Assembly (NCBI RefSeq): GCF_011398925.1
Contig: NZ_AP022842.1
Coordinates: 3,336,001 to 3,400,000, forward strand
DNA: 64,000 nt
From: Bacillus sp. KH172YL63
GTDB lineage: Bacteria; Bacillota; Bacilli; Bacillales; Bacillaceae_B
Reading direction: 5' to 3'
The position numbers were made by a program, and so were the translations under genes. Shown one piece after another: positions 1-9,191 of the stretch (positions within the stretch are counted from its first letter, which is position 1; each line of letters begins with the position of its first letter). The notes below the pieces were generated by a model. That model was not told the origin of the DNA, made no database searches, and saw only the letters and a program-made list of their open reading frames with translations.

Positions 1-574
1 GCAGATACGGAGAACAGAATGTATTATCAACCACGACAGGGATTCCTTTTTCCCTTGCCACTTTCACGACCAATTCGAGATCGATCAGCTGCATCGTTGG
101 ATTGATCGGTGTTTCAACATAAATGCAGGTTGTGCGGTCGTTGATTTTCCCCCGGATCTCTTCCTCTGAGTCCATGGCAGAGAAATCGTGGCTGATCTCG
201 AATTTCTCTTCAAGAAGCCCGAGCAACCCGAACGTACATCCATATACCCCTTGTGAACAGAGGATGTGATCCCCTGATTTCGTCAATGAAAACAACACGG
301 CAGAAACCGCCGCCATCCCGGAACCGAACGCAAGCGCAGCCTCGCCGCCCTCTAACGACGCCATCCGCTCCTCCAAAATCGCTACGGTCGGATTCCCGAG
401 CCTCGAATAAATATATCCCTCTTCTTCACCTGCGAACCGATTTTCCCCTTGCTTCGCATTGGCGAACGTATACGTAGACGTCTGGTATAACGGGGGTGCT
501 AAACTATCAAAATGCTGAGACGATTGATACCCCTCATGAATGACCCTTGTTTCAAAGCGCTTCTCTTCTTTCAT
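1..574 (-). CDS. PLP-dependent trans-sulfuration enzyme, probable methionine gamma-lyase (N-terminal part)
   Basis: Leftward gene whose 3' end lies outside the window; 191 codons are visible. The ATG at 574 follows a GGGAGG ribosome binding site by about 7 nt and reads MKEEKRFETRVIHEG, the typical opening of the Cys/Met-metabolism PLP family. Further on are YSRLGNPT and the FGSGMAA stretch that binds PLP phosphate, and an ETPINPT segment typical of the family, followed by VVVDNTFCSP. The catalytic Lys is beyond the window. The family cleaves or forms C-S bonds in sulfur amino acids; cystathionine gamma-lyase/synthase cannot be excluded from this part alone. Confidence 0.85.
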   Translation of the reverse strand, partial: MKEEKRFETRVIHEGYQSSQHFDSLAPPLYQTSTYTFANAKQGENRFAGEEEGYIYSRLGNPTVAILEERMASLEGGEAALAFGSGMAAVSAVLFSLTKSGDHILCSQGVYGCTFGLLGLLEEKFEISHDFSAMDSEEEIRGKINDRTTCIYVETPINPTMQLIDLELVVKVAREKGIPVVVDNTFCSPYL

Positions 575-848
575 CCAGTATTCCTCCCAGTAATCCCTCT
601 AAGTCTGACTTTCTACTATTCTAGAATATGATAATTGGACGAAAAAAGAAAGCGGTTACATTAACGTGGTAAAGGAAATGGGCTTATCGTTGGTGGATGG
701 GACCTGGGCTAATCTACATTAAAAATCATCATTATTTAAAGATTTTTTGATAAAAACCTCCGCTTCACGCTTACAAAAGCCGAATCCTGACTTCAGAAGG
801 CTTCTCAACGGGTGTCAAACCGTTAATAATTTGTCCTCCCCGACTTTT

Positions 849-980
849 ATGAGCCGGTTTGCCAAAGTTATGAGCTGCTTTTTCAATTTATGAGCTCGTT
901 CCAGAAAATATGAGCCGGTTTTCTGTTATATGAGCTGACATCACGGGAATATGATCTTTGTGTCGAAAAATCGCTACGTA
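849..980 (+). repeat. Degenerate 20-21 bp tandem array A (ATGAGC boxes)
   Basis: ATGAGC occurs at 849, 870, 890, 910 and 930 and the variant ATGATC at 951, giving spacings of 21, 20, 20, 20 and 21 bp. The bases between boxes are poorly conserved. The array ends in ATGATCTTTGTGTCGAAAAA followed by TCG. Arrays B (17351-17470) and C (45138-45285) share the same boxes, period and end motif. The period is not a multiple of three, so it is unlikely to be coding, although short ORFs run through it. The rest of 575-1050 shows nothing recognisable. Confidence 0.85.
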
Positions 981-1050
981 TCTTTTTGCACGCATTTTTC
1001 TTTTCCTGAGCAAGTTCCAAGAAATCACCCCTCCCCACCCAACAAAAACC

Positions 1051-1086
1051 AAACAAAAAAACAGGAAGGCCCACACACCCTCCTGT
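1051..1086 (-). terminator. Intrinsic terminator of the diguanylate cyclase gene
   Basis: Read on the minus strand, ACAGGA pairs with TCCTGT (1061-1066 with 1081-1086), extended by a few more pairs, and is followed by a run of T. It lies just downstream of the stop at 1092. Confidence 0.75.
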
Positions 1087-1091
1087 TCCCA

Positions 1092-2918
1092 CTACACCAA
1101 TTCCCCTCCGCAATCGTTTGCAACCTGATTTTTACCATTGTTCTTCGCATGGTACAAAGCTTCGTCTGCATTCTTCACCAGTTCTTTTACCGATCGTGGA
1201 CACTCATCGTCATCTACCCTCCATGTGGATAAGCCGCATGAAAGAGTGACGGCCGGCTTGGTTTTGGCAGGGATGTCGGTGATGATGCGCCGGGCGATGT
1301 CCATCCCTTCTTCAAGGTCGATGGATGGAAGATAGACGGCGAGTTCTTCCCCGCCCCATCTTGCCACGAATCCGTGGTGGCTGACGATGCCTTTGATCAG
1401 ATTGGAGACCGAGATGATCACTTCATCTCCGACTTGATGGCCGTAGTTGTCATTGATCAATTTGAAGTCATCGATATCGATCAGCATAAACGTGCCGGCT
1501 TCGTCTTTATTCATCGACGACTCCATTTCCTCATCAAGATAATTCCTTGCAAACAGCTTCGTCATATGATCGGTGATGACCATCTGCTCCAGCTTTTCAC
1601 GGAGTGTGGCATTGGTGATCGCAAGGGTGGAGTGATGGATGAACGACTGCAGCAGCTTATACATGTCGAATGAGAACATATACGGCTCTTCATGGAGCAC
1701 GATACAAAAACCGATAAGGCTTTCATTCTGGACCATCGGAACGGCCATGATCGAAGGGAATTCGATCCCTTCCTCAAACCGGTCGCTGACATCCCCGAGG
1801 AAGATCGCATCCTTCTCCTTCTCGATCCGCTTCCTCACATATGCAATATACTTGGCCCCGCTTTTCTCGAAAAAGATCGGGGAGCTTTCTTTCAACGTGC
1901 GGCATTCCCCTTTATCAAGAAAAACAAACCCGATCGCAGACGCCTGGAAGGAACGTTGAATCTGGTTCTTCAGGAACATGACCGTTTCTGACAAACGAAG
2001 ATTCGTGTTCAACTGATGGGACGTTTCATTGATCAGCTGCAAATCGGTGATGAGCCGCTTTGACTGTTCATAAAGCTTGGCATTCTCCAGGGCGCTCCCT
2101 GCCGTATAGGCAAGGAGCCGGATGAACTCGATCTTTTGATCGGTGAAGGTGGCGTGGGATCTTGACTTCACTTCAAGCACCCCATAGATTCCCTGCTTCC
2201 CTTTCAGCGGGGCAAAAAGGACATTCCCCTCCCCCGTTTCGATCGTGCCGTTGACAAACGCCTGCATGGCCGACTCATTCGCTTGATCAAAATCAAAGCT
2301 CTTGATCGGGAGTGCACCGAAATCATAGCGGTCATTCGACAACAGCAGATGGAAGTCATCAACGGGGAAGACTTCTTTCAGCGTTTCGATGACCTGAACG
2401 AGTAGCCTGTGGACATCCCTGGTGGAATGGAAGATTTCCGTCACTTTGAACAATTCCCTGTGCCGTCTCTCTTCTTCGAGCACGTTCTGGATATCGCCTA
2501 TACTCTGCAGGAATTGACTGCTTGCGTCCCTGAATGAATGAAGAAATACCTCATCCGTGATTCTTTTCCCGTCCTGCCACTTTAATAACAGGATCGCCAA
2601 AGGACTTCCATCCCGGTTCGGAAAGTGGAACTTCATCGGTCCGCTGCCGTCGCACTCGATTGTCACCGGGTCAAGAAGATATTCTTCTTTCGTTTCGGCA
2701 AGCGTGACCGGGGCATCCTCATGTCCGGAATGATAGAGGTAATAAGCAGAATCGATATGAAAATATAAGCAGGCCCAGTCGATATCCAGGCAGTCTTTAA
2801 GAACCGTCAGCCACTGATTCAATTGGGCGGAATCGTCCGTCTCGGCTGACATGACTTCATATAATAAATCGAATAGCTTTGATTTGTATTCATGCAATGA
2901 TTGTTGAATAACGTACAT
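1092..2918 (-). CDS. dgcP: Diguanylate cyclase with GAF domains and GGDEF domain
   Basis: A 608-aa soluble protein without membrane segments. An N-terminal sensor-like region and GAF-like modules (about residues 20-150, 165-300 and 310-440) precede a C-terminal GGDEF domain (about 450-600). The active site reads GGEEL near residue 522, an accepted variant of GGDEF, and DIDDFKLIND supplies the metal-binding Asp. It should condense two GTP to cyclic di-GMP, controlling motility and surface attachment. The position next to rpsD matches B. subtilis ytrP (dgcP), slightly shorter there. The ATG at 2918 follows GGGTGAG. No I-site RxxD was confirmed. The symbol rests on synteny and domain order. Confidence 0.85.
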   Translation of the reverse strand: MYVIQQSLHEYKSKLFDLLYEVMSAETDDSAQLNQWLTVLKDCLDIDWACLYFHIDSAYYLYHSGHEDAPVTLAETKEEYLLDPVTIECDGSGPMKFHFPNRDGSPLAILLLKWQDGKRITDEVFLHSFRDASSQFLQSIGDIQNVLEEERRHRELFKVTEIFHSTRDVHRLLVQVIETLKEVFPVDDFHLLLSNDRYDFGALPIKSFDFDQANESAMQAFVNGTIETGEGNVLFAPLKGKQGIYGVLEVKSRSHATFTDQKIEFIRLLAYTAGSALENAKLYEQSKRLITDLQLINETSHQLNTNLRLSETVMFLKNQIQRSFQASAIGFVFLDKGECRTLKESSPIFFEKSGAKYIAYVRKRIEKEKDAIFLGDVSDRFEEGIEFPSIMAVPMVQNESLIGFCIVLHEEPYMFSFDMYKLLQSFIHHSTLAITNATLREKLEQMVITDHMTKLFARNYLDEEMESSMNKDEAGTFMLIDIDDFKLINDNYGHQVGDEVIISVSNLIKGIVSHHGFVARWGGEELAVYLPSIDLEEGMDIARRIITDIPAKTKPAVTLSCGLSTWRVDDDECPRSVKELVKNADEALYHAKNNGKNQVANDCGGELV

Positions 2919-3361
2919 ATTTTCTCACCCACACCTGAAAGGTTTGTGAAACGACTTGTCCAGCGCGGCACCGGATTAGGATGATTGGCCGCATATGGAA
3001 CAGCTGCCCCATACGAAAGCACCAAACATTCTGAAAACTGAATATCCATTTCAGCATAGATCCGATGAAACACCATGTATTCTTTTATCCAATGGCACGC
3101 ATTTTTAAACCGGGAAACCATTCCCGGTTCTTATATATTCAATATTTTTACCTAATTAACATAATTTACAATATTATTATATCACAGAAAATGACTTTTG
3201 AACTATTTAGTTTCCGTTATTATGTACGACAAAATCATTGGTATTTCATCATGATCATACAATACGATATTTATGATAGACTTCCTTCTATAGTATTAGA
3301 ATCGTTTGTGATCGATCACTGTCCAACCTCCGCGACTTCAGGAGAAACTTAAAATACTTCC
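2919..3361. other. Intergenic region between divergent dgcP and rpsD
   Basis: About 440 nt separate dgcP from the rpsD promoter. The part from 3120 to 3300 is very AT-rich. Short ORFs here have no ribosome binding site and look like chance. No RNA structure or repeat was recognised. Confidence 0.5.
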
Positions 3362-3390
3362 TTGACTTCTATTCTCTCACGTCATATAAT
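3362..3390 (+). promoter_or_regulatory. Sigma-A promoter of rpsD
   Basis: TTGACT at 3362-3367 and a perfect TATAAT at 3385-3390 are separated by 17 bp. It sits about 190 nt before the rpsD start, leaving a long untranslated leader. Confidence 0.85.
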
Positions 3391-3396
3391 ATTCTT

Positions 3397-3582
3397 TGTG
3401 TAAAATAATGCAGCTTCAGTGAAGTCCTTTATGATCGTATTTTGTTCCTCTACCTATTGAGGTGTATCTTGTAACCCTCTGCTGCTAGGGCGAAGGTACA
3501 TGAAAACAAAATGCACATAATTGTTTATTCACAGGTGTTTTTATTTTACAACAAAATAAAAACAATAAAGGAGGAGTCATTC
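3397..3582 (+). promoter_or_regulatory. rpsD 5' leader, probable S4 autoregulatory RNA
   Basis: The transcript from the promoter at 3362-3390 carries roughly 185 nt before the start codon. In B. subtilis, rpsD is monocistronic and S4 represses its own translation by binding such a leader. The leader has GC-rich islands (CTCTGCTGCTAGGGCGAAGG) in AT-rich surroundings, consistent with a fold, but I did not derive a full secondary structure. Confidence 0.55.
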
Positions 3583-4185
3583 ATGGCTCGATATACTGGC
3601 CCAAGCTGGAAATTATCTCGTCGTCTTGGAATCTCTCTAAGCGGTACGGGTAAAGAATTAGAAAAGCGTCCTTACGCTCCAGGACAACACGGTCCTAACC
3701 AACGCAAAAAAATCTCTGAGTACGGTTTACAACTTCAAGAGAAGCAAAAACTTCGTCACATGTACGGAGTAACTGAGCGTCAATTCCGTAACCTATTTGA
3801 CCAAGCTGGCAAATTACAAGGTAAACACGGTGAAAACTTCATGGCGCTACTTGAGTGCCGTCTTGATAACGTTGTTTATCGTTTAGGTCTTGCACGCACT
3901 CGTCGTCAAGCTCGTCAACTTGTTAACCACGGTCACGTTACAGTGAACGGATCTCGCGTAGATATCCCTTCATTCCGCGTACTACCTGGTCAAACAATCT
4001 CAGTTCGTGAAAAATCAGCTAACCTTGACATCATCAAAGAAGCAATGGAAGTGAACAGCTTTGTTCCTGAATTCCTAACTTTCGATGCTGACAAGTTAGA
4101 AGGTACATTCACTCGCCTTCCTGAGCGTGCTGAACTACCAGCTGAAATCAATGAAGCTCTTATCGTTGAGTTCTACTCTCGTTAA
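3583..4185 (+). CDS. rpsD: Small ribosomal subunit protein uS4
   Basis: A 200-aa protein, the usual length of Bacillus S4, starting [16 protein letters not shown]. It is a primary binder of 16S rRNA that nucleates 30S assembly and also represses its own synthesis. The S4 RNA-binding domain lies at about residues 90-155 ([24 protein letters not shown]). An upstream in-frame start at 3511 is rejected because the ATG at 3583 has the strong site GGAGGAG 7 nt before it and matches the family start. Codon use is of the highly expressed type (many T- and A-ending codons), unlike neighbouring genes. Single-gene transcript with its own promoter and terminator. Confidence 0.98.
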   Translation: MARYTGPSWKLSRRLGISLSGTGKELEKRPYAPGQHGPNQRKKISEYGLQLQEKQKLRHMYGVTERQFRNLFDQAGKLQGKHGENFMALLECRLDNVVYRLGLARTRRQARQLVNHGHVTVNGSRVDIPSFRVLPGQTISVREKSANLDIIKEAMEVNSFVPEFLTFDADKLEGTFTRLPERAELPAEINEALIVEFYSR

Positions 4186-4195
4186 TCTTTGTGAG

Positions 4196-4227
4196 AAAAA
4201 CACTGTCCTTATGGGCAGTGTTTTTTT
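4196..4227 (+). terminator. rpsD terminator
   Basis: AAAAACACTGTCC pairs with GGGCAGTGTTTTT around a TTAT loop and is followed by a T run. Confidence 0.9.
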
Positions 4228-4285
4228 GTATGTGCAAAACTCATTTCGCAGAGAAGCCCTTCACCACACCGACCCCATGAAATCA

Positions 4286-4320
4286 AAAAATCCGAATGCA
4301 CGATGAGCATTCGGATTTTT
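4286..4320 (-). terminator. Terminator of the metallophore operon
   Basis: A perfect 14-bp stem, AAAAATCCGAATGC with GCATTCGGATTTTT, lies just past the last operon stop at 4334. A/T tracts on both sides make it usable in both directions. Confidence 0.85.
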
Positions 4321-4333
4321 CAATATGTCCGGT

Positions 4334-5092
4334 CTAGACAAACACCCTGATCAACTCCTGTGTATAGGGGTGCCTTTCTTCAGCGAAGATGTCTTCTTTT
4401 TGAAAGGAGTCACGTATGCCTCCATCTTTCATGACAAGAATCCTGTCACTCATATATGCCGCGGCGGCGAGGTCATGGGTAATGAACAGGAACGCAAGTC
4501 CCAGTTCTTCCTGCAAATCTTTGAAAAGATTCAGGATCGATGCCTGGACTGACACATCGAGGCTAGCGGTCGGCTCATCGAGAATAAGGAGGGGCGGTTT
4601 TGTGCTGACGGCACGGGCGATGTTCACCCGCTGTTTCATCCCACCGCTTAATTCATGGGGGTATGCGTCGAGCGTCCATAAAGGAAGCCTGACCATATCA
4701 AGCAGCTCCTCTCCTTTCCTTCTTCTTTGATGCCTGCCGTAGGATTGCTGCATATCGAGTGCTTCCATAAGGGAATCTATGATCTTCAGCTTTGGATTCA
4801 AGGAAGCAGAGGGCTGCTGGAAGACGGCTTGGAGATTTCTTCCCGTTTTACGGCGAAAGCTCCCTTTTATCATTGAAATGGGTGTGGAAAGGAACTCTAT
4901 CTTCCCCCGATCAACATCTTCCAAACCTAATAAGCAGTGGGCAAGCGTGCTTTTTCCGCTCCCGCTTTCACCAACGAGACCTACGCACTCTCCCTTACTG
5001 ATCGAGAAGGATACATCTTTTATCACAGGTGTTCCCAACTGATAGGATTTTGTCAATTCTTTTGCCAGTAATAGCTCATTTTCCACTAACAC
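4334..5092 (-). CDS. ABC importer ATP-binding protein (OppF/NikE/CntF type)
   Basis: Last gene of the operon. The 252-aa ATPase carries Walker A GESGSGKST, signature LSGGMKQR and Walker B LLILDEPTASLD followed by a switch His (ITHDLA), so all catalytic elements are present. It powers uptake with the neighbouring ATPase. I chose the GTG at 5092, 4 nt after AAAGGGAGG and overlapping the previous stop (TAG at 5086-5088); an in-frame GTG at 5116 lacks a ribosome binding site. It belongs to the peptide/nickel importer subclass. The operon context suggests the substrate is a metal-metallophore complex, as for CntF of Staphylococcus; that is inference. Confidence 0.9.
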   Translation of the reverse strand: MLVENELLLAKELTKSYQLGTPVIKDVSFSISKGECVGLVGESGSGKSTLAHCLLGLEDVDRGKIEFLSTPISMIKGSFRRKTGRNLQAVFQQPSASLNPKLKIIDSLMEALDMQQSYGRHQRRRKGEELLDMVRLPLWTLDAYPHELSGGMKQRVNIARAVSTKPPLLILDEPTASLDVSVQASILNLFKDLQEELGLAFLFITHDLAAAAYMSDRILVMKDGGIRDSFQKEDIFAEERHPYTQELIRVFV

Positions 5093-5898
5093 ATTCCCTC
5101 CCTTTCTCCCGTCCACAGGCGGCGACGGCTCTCGGGTAGTTCCGGGAGCGACTGGAGGAGCTTGTGTGTATAAGGGTGTGAAGGAGCGGACAATACGTCC
5201 TGGGCAAAACCACTCTCCACGATTTTCCCCTTCTCCATCACCCCGATGCGGTCTGCATATTTTTTCACTTTTCTCAGATCATGGGTAATGAACAGGACCG
5301 AGCAATTCGTTTCTTTCACCATGTCATCCAGAAGCTTCAGAATATGAGCGGCCGTGATGCTGTCGAGCGCTGTTGTGATTTCGTCGGCGACCAGCAGGGA
5401 CGGCTTCAGCATCATCGCGATTGCAATCGAGGCACGCTGGAGCTGACCGCCGCTCAATTGAAAAGGATAACTTCCGTACACTTTCTCCTCAGGCAGCTTC
5501 ACCCTTTTCAACGCTTCCAAAGCACTTATTCTCCTTTCGGTCCCCTTCAATGAAGTGTGTGCACGGAGCACTTCATCAAACTGTTTTCCTATTTTCATAA
5601 AAGGGGTGAACGCACCCTGATAGTCCTGAAAGACATATGACAGTCCATGTCCGAGCATACATGACTTCTCACGGCGGTTCATGTTGACCATGTCCCTCCC
5701 TTGAAACCTGATGCTTCCTGCCTTCATGTGCAGGGAGGACGGCAGGAGTCCCCCGATCGATAAGCTAGTGATGCTTTTTCCGCTTCCGCTCTCACCGACC
5801 AGGCCGTACCATTCCCCACTTTCAATGGTAAAAGAAATATGATCGACAAGCGGTCTATTTTGATTGCAGATGGTCAAATCGGTTACTTCGAGCATCAT
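5086..5898 (-). CDS. ABC importer ATP-binding protein (OppD/NikD/CntD type)
   Basis: A 270-aa ATPase with Walker A GESGSGKSI, signature LSGGQLQR and Walker B LLVADEITTALD, then ITHDLRK. The C-terminal part (SHPYTHKLLQSLPEL) is the peptide-importer extension, though shorter than the full OppD tail and without a clear Cys-rich cluster. The ATG at 5898 overlaps the preceding permease stop (ATGA), so translation is coupled. It pairs with the ATPase downstream to form the nucleotide-binding dimer of the importer. Confidence 0.9.
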   Translation of the reverse strand: MMLEVTDLTICNQNRPLVDHISFTIESGEWYGLVGESGSGKSITSLSIGGLLPSSLHMKAGSIRFQGRDMVNMNRREKSCMLGHGLSYVFQDYQGAFTPFMKIGKQFDEVLRAHTSLKGTERRISALEALKRVKLPEEKVYGSYPFQLSGGQLQRASIAIAMMLKPSLLVADEITTALDSITAAHILKLLDDMVKETNCSVLFITHDLRKVKKYADRIGVMEKGKIVESGFAQDVLSAPSHPYTHKLLQSLPELPESRRRLWTGEREGMC

Positions 5899-6707
5899 GC
5901 TCCCTCCTTTTTCACATCGAATCGGTCCCTCAAATGGTCTCCGGCCAGATTGAACATCAGGACGACGATGACGATGGCGAATCCTGGAATGTACATCAGA
6001 TGTGGGGCGTTGTGAAAATAGGCCCGGCCGTCATTAAGCATGGCTCCCCATTCCGGTGACGGGGGCTGGGCACCGAGGCCGATATAGGAAAGGGCTGCGA
6101 TCATCAGGATCACTTTCCCAAGATCCAATGTGCAAAGGACGAGGACATGACCTGCCACATGGGGGAGGAGGTGTTTCCTCATCGCTTTGAAACCTGGCAC
6201 CCCATTGAGTGCTGCAATTTTCATATAATCCTTCTTCTTTTCCGTTAATACCGTGCTCCGGACCAAGCGGGCATAGCTCGTCCATTTCACAAGGACGATC
6301 GCCCACATGAGGTTCAGCATCCCCGGCCCAAGCAGCCCGCTCAACACAATCGCCACGATAAAATCGGGAAACGCCATCACAGCGTCGGTCACCCTCATGA
6401 ACATCCTGTCGATCAAGCCGCCGAAATAGCCGGATATCAATCCTGCCGGCACCCCGATCAGCAGGACCATTCCCATGATGATCAAGCTGATCCCGACCGT
6501 TGTATAAGCACCTTCGAGTATCCGTGATAAGACGTCCCTCCCAAGATGATCCGTCCCGAGCAGGTGGTCCTTGCTCATCGTCTGAAGCCTGTTGCCCGGG
6601 TCCACTTGAAGCGGATCATAAGGAGAAAGGGATGGGGCCAAAGCGAAAAGAATGAAGCATAATCCAAGCGCGCCAATCAGCCGGCGCTTTTTTCCCGTTC
6701 GTACCAT
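5895..6707 (-). CDS. ABC importer permease (DppC/NikC/CntC type)
   Basis: A 270-aa inner-membrane protein. After an N-terminal membrane anchor comes the typical SPYDPLQVDPGNRLQ extracellular stretch and GTDHLGRDVLSRIL, a hallmark of DppC/NikC permeases. About five to six hydrophobic segments follow, with the cytoplasmic coupling EAA-like loop around ALNGVPGFKAMRKHLLPH. Its start overlaps the previous permease by 31 nt. It forms the transmembrane channel with the NikB-type partner. Confidence 0.92.
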   Translation of the reverse strand: MVRTGKKRRLIGALGLCFILFALAPSLSPYDPLQVDPGNRLQTMSKDHLLGTDHLGRDVLSRILEGAYTTVGISLIIMGMVLLIGVPAGLISGYFGGLIDRMFMRVTDAVMAFPDFIVAIVLSGLLGPGMLNLMWAIVLVKWTSYARLVRSTVLTEKKKDYMKIAALNGVPGFKAMRKHLLPHVAGHVLVLCTLDLGKVILMIAALSYIGLGAQPPSPEWGAMLNDGRAYFHNAPHLMYIPGFAIVIVVLMFNLAGDHLRDRFDVKKEGA

Positions 6708-7645
6708 TGCCGCTTCACCTCCTTCAGCCTGATTTCAGGGTGGAGAAAGCGGTAGGAAGCATCGACCGTCAAATTGATCATCATGACAAGCAGCCCCATG
6801 AAAAAGATGTACCCTTGAATGACAGGGTAATCCCGTTCCAATATACTGTCTACCACAAGCTTTCCGATTCCCGGGTATGCAAACAGCACTTCGATGACGA
6901 CGGTTCCGCCGAGCAGGCTCCCAAGGCTCACCCCAAACATCGTGATGACCGGCGTAAGGCTGTGACGGAAAGCATGGGCAAAAAAGACACGTTTCCTTGA
7001 TAATCCCCTCGCCCTCGCTGCACGGACAAAATCCTGCCCCAGGCTGTCAAGTAAGCTCGAGCGCAGGATCCTTACATATACAGCTGACATGGCAAGACCA
7101 AGCGTCACTGACGGAAGGATCAGGTGGGTAAACGTCCCCATTCCCATTGACGGGAGCATGCCGAGCTTCACCGCAAACAAATCAATCAGCAGTAGCCCCA
7201 TCCAAAAGCTCGGAACCGATGCGCCGAGCAAGGCGAACACCCTGCTCAGCTGATCAATCCATCTGTTCCGGCAAACGGCAGCAAGGCTTCCAAGCGGCAC
7301 CGATATGACCGTCATGACAACAAGGGACATCATCGTCAGTTGCACTGTGGCAGGAAGCCTGTCCAACAGTTCATCCATGACCGGCTGCTTCGTTGTGTAC
7401 GATTCTCCCAAATCCCATCGAAAGAACTTCAGCATCCATCTCCCGTATTGAATATACAACGGTTCATTCAGGCCGAGTTCCCGCCTGAGCAATTCTTTCT
7501 GTTCCCCGGAGACCGCCACCTCATCGGTTTGGAGCATTGCATCCAAAGGGTCGCCGGGGGCCAGATGAATGAATGTAAAGCTCACAAACGACAGGACGGT
7601 CAGGAACAGAATAAACTCCGTAACCCTCCTTGCGATCAAATTCAT
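6677..7645 (-). CDS. ABC importer permease (DppB/NikB/CntB type)
   Basis: A 322-aa membrane protein opening with MNLIARRVTEFILFLTVLSF, then FIHLAPGDPLDAML, the standard DppB/NikB start. The coupling loop reads ARARGLSRKRVFFAHAFRHSL near residue 205-225. The ATG at 7645 overlaps the stop of the binding-protein gene by one base (TGATG), giving tight coupling. It partners the NikC-type permease. Confidence 0.92.
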   Translation of the reverse strand: MNLIARRVTEFILFLTVLSFVSFTFIHLAPGDPLDAMLQTDEVAVSGEQKELLRRELGLNEPLYIQYGRWMLKFFRWDLGESYTTKQPVMDELLDRLPATVQLTMMSLVVMTVISVPLGSLAAVCRNRWIDQLSRVFALLGASVPSFWMGLLLIDLFAVKLGMLPSMGMGTFTHLILPSVTLGLAMSAVYVRILRSSLLDSLGQDFVRAARARGLSRKRVFFAHAFRHSLTPVITMFGVSLGSLLGGTVVIEVLFAYPGIGKLVVDSILERDYPVIQGYIFFMGLLVMMINLTVDASYRFLHPEIRLKEVKRQWYEREKSAG

Positions 7646-9168
7646 CAGTTCACGACATCCAAATCATTCGTCAGCATATAAAATTCACTTTTACTCGTCA
7701 CCCAGTTCTTTACATGTTCTTTATAAGCGACAACATTGCTTGGATGGACGATGAACGAATGAAGGAACTCTTCATTGATGATGTCACTTGCCTCCATGGC
7801 AAGCTTCTGCCTCTTTTGTTGATCCACCGTACCGTTCAATGTTTGGATCGTTTTTTGCAATTCCTTATGTTCAATCCTTCCTGCATCATGAAGATAACCG
7901 CCTGGCATGTAAGCCGTATGAAGGAAATAGCTTGCATCTCCACGTGGAGCAGTCAGAAGGCTGTATGTGGAAATGTCCCAATCGTCCTTTGAAGCCATTT
8001 CTTCATCAATGTTTTCAACCTGCTGAATCGTCATCTCGATCCCGAGTTCCTTTGCGTTGGACTGAAGGATCTGTGCCATCAGCGGAAGTTCCGGACGGTA
8101 CGAATAAGTAATGATTTTCAACGAAAGCTCTTCTCCATCTTTCATTGCTTTGCCGTCCTTCCATTCCACACCGGCATGAGCAAGGTGCTTCTTCGCTTCC
8201 TTCAGATCAAACACTTTCGTTTCATTGTTGGCAAATGGCAACTCAGATACGAATGGACCCCCTGCCGGCTTGCCAAATCCTGCAAGGGTGCTGTCCACAA
8301 CCTCTTCCCTGTCGATCATATAATCGAAGGCTTTCCGGATATGTTTATCTCCGAAAATGCCGTCAAAATTATAAAGCAGCATCTGCGCCCGGATACCCGG
8401 CACCACATCGGCCTTGATCGAGTCATCTTTCTTCAGCTCCTCCATGCTTTCAAAAGCAGGACGGTACACGACATCGGCATCCCCCGATTGAAGGGCAAGG
8501 GTGCGGGCATTGGCGTCATCATTGAAGGTAAGCACTACTTTCTCAAGCTTCGGCTTGCCGTCCCAGTACTCCTCATAACGCTCAAGTTCGACTTTGCTGT
8601 CCGCTTTGAAGGAAGTGATTTTGAATGGCCCGGTACCGACCGGGTCTGTGTTTGTCTCTTTTTCGTCCACATCGATGATCGCGGTATTCGGATGGACAAG
8701 TTCAGACGGCAGCTCAGGCAGCGGCTGTTCCAGGGAAAGGGTCAGGATCTGTCCGTCAGCCTCTACCTGATTGATCTTCAGTGCAGACTTCATCGCTTCA
8801 CTGACGTCAATATTTCTTTCCAACGATTTCTTGACTGCCTCAGCGTCAAGCTTCTTTCCATTTTGGAAAGTGACATCGTCCCGAATGGTGAAAGTCCACG
8901 TTTTTCCTCCATCGACGCTTTCCCATTTCTCTGCAAGCCAAGGCTCGAGTTTCAACTCTTCATTGATTTTCACCAGTGTTTCAGCTATCCCTGCACGCAC
9001 CGGCGTATAGTTCAAGTGGGGATCCATCGTATCGCTCGGGAATTTGGACAGGAACGTCAACTCCTTCTTTTCTTCTGTCTCTGCTTTCTCACTTGACGAA
9101 CATGCCGCAGCGAACAGGACGATGAACCCAATCATCATCCAGGCGGCCAATGTTTTCTTTGACATCAT
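7645..9168 (-). CDS. ABC importer substrate-binding lipoprotein (family 5, NikA/CntA type)
   Basis: A 507-aa solute-binding protein of the peptide/nickel family. A lipoprotein signal peptide (MSKKTLAAWMMIGFIVLF) ends at the lipobox AAAC, Cys about residue 23. The mature domain has PHLNYTP, LAEKWE and GTGPFKI, typical of family 5. The start at 9168 follows AAAGGAG; the adjacent ATG at 9165 has slightly better spacing, while upstream in-frame codons to 9330 lack a ribosome binding site. It is the outer-face receptor of the importer. By context it should bind a metal-loaded opine metallophore, as CntA does in Staphylococcus, but NikA-type binding of other small chelates is not excluded by sequence alone. 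Confidence 0.9.
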   Translation of the reverse strand: MMSKKTLAAWMMIGFIVLFAAACSSSEKAETEEKKELTFLSKFPSDTMDPHLNYTPVRAGIAETLVKINEELKLEPWLAEKWESVDGGKTWTFTIRDDVTFQNGKKLDAEAVKKSLERNIDVSEAMKSALKINQVEADGQILTLSLEQPLPELPSELVHPNTAIIDVDEKETNTDPVGTGPFKITSFKADSKVELERYEEYWDGKPKLEKVVLTFNDDANARTLALQSGDADVVYRPAFESMEELKKDDSIKADVVPGIRAQMLLYNFDGIFGDKHIRKAFDYMIDREEVVDSTLAGFGKPAGGPFVSELPFANNETKVFDLKEAKKHLAHAGVEWKDGKAMKDGEELSLKIITYSYRPELPLMAQILQSNAKELGIEMTIQQVENIDEEMASKDDWDISTYSLLTAPRGDASYFLHTAYMPGGYLHDAGRIEHKELQKTIQTLNGTVDQQKRQKLAMEASDIINEEFLHSFIVHPSNVVAYKEHVKNWVTSKSEFYMLTNDLDVVN

Positions 9169-9191
9169 GTATTCTCCTTTTCGTCTATCCT

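Noticed and set aside
849..980. CRISPR-like array
   Set aside because: Boxes are only about 6-10 bp with a period of 20-21 bp and degenerate repeats; no cas genes in the window.
883..1113. Short ORFs running through arrays A and B (for example 17324-17527)
   Set aside because: No ribosome binding sites; their repeated peptides are by-products of the DNA repeats.
2819..3121. 100-aa minus-strand frame upstream of dgcP
   Set aside because: Overlaps the dgcP start in another frame, with no ribosome binding site or recognisable sequence.
8176..9096. 306-aa open frame on the plus strand opposite the binding-protein gene
   Set aside because: Antisense shadow of a well-supported lipoprotein gene; no ribosome binding site and low-complexity translation.
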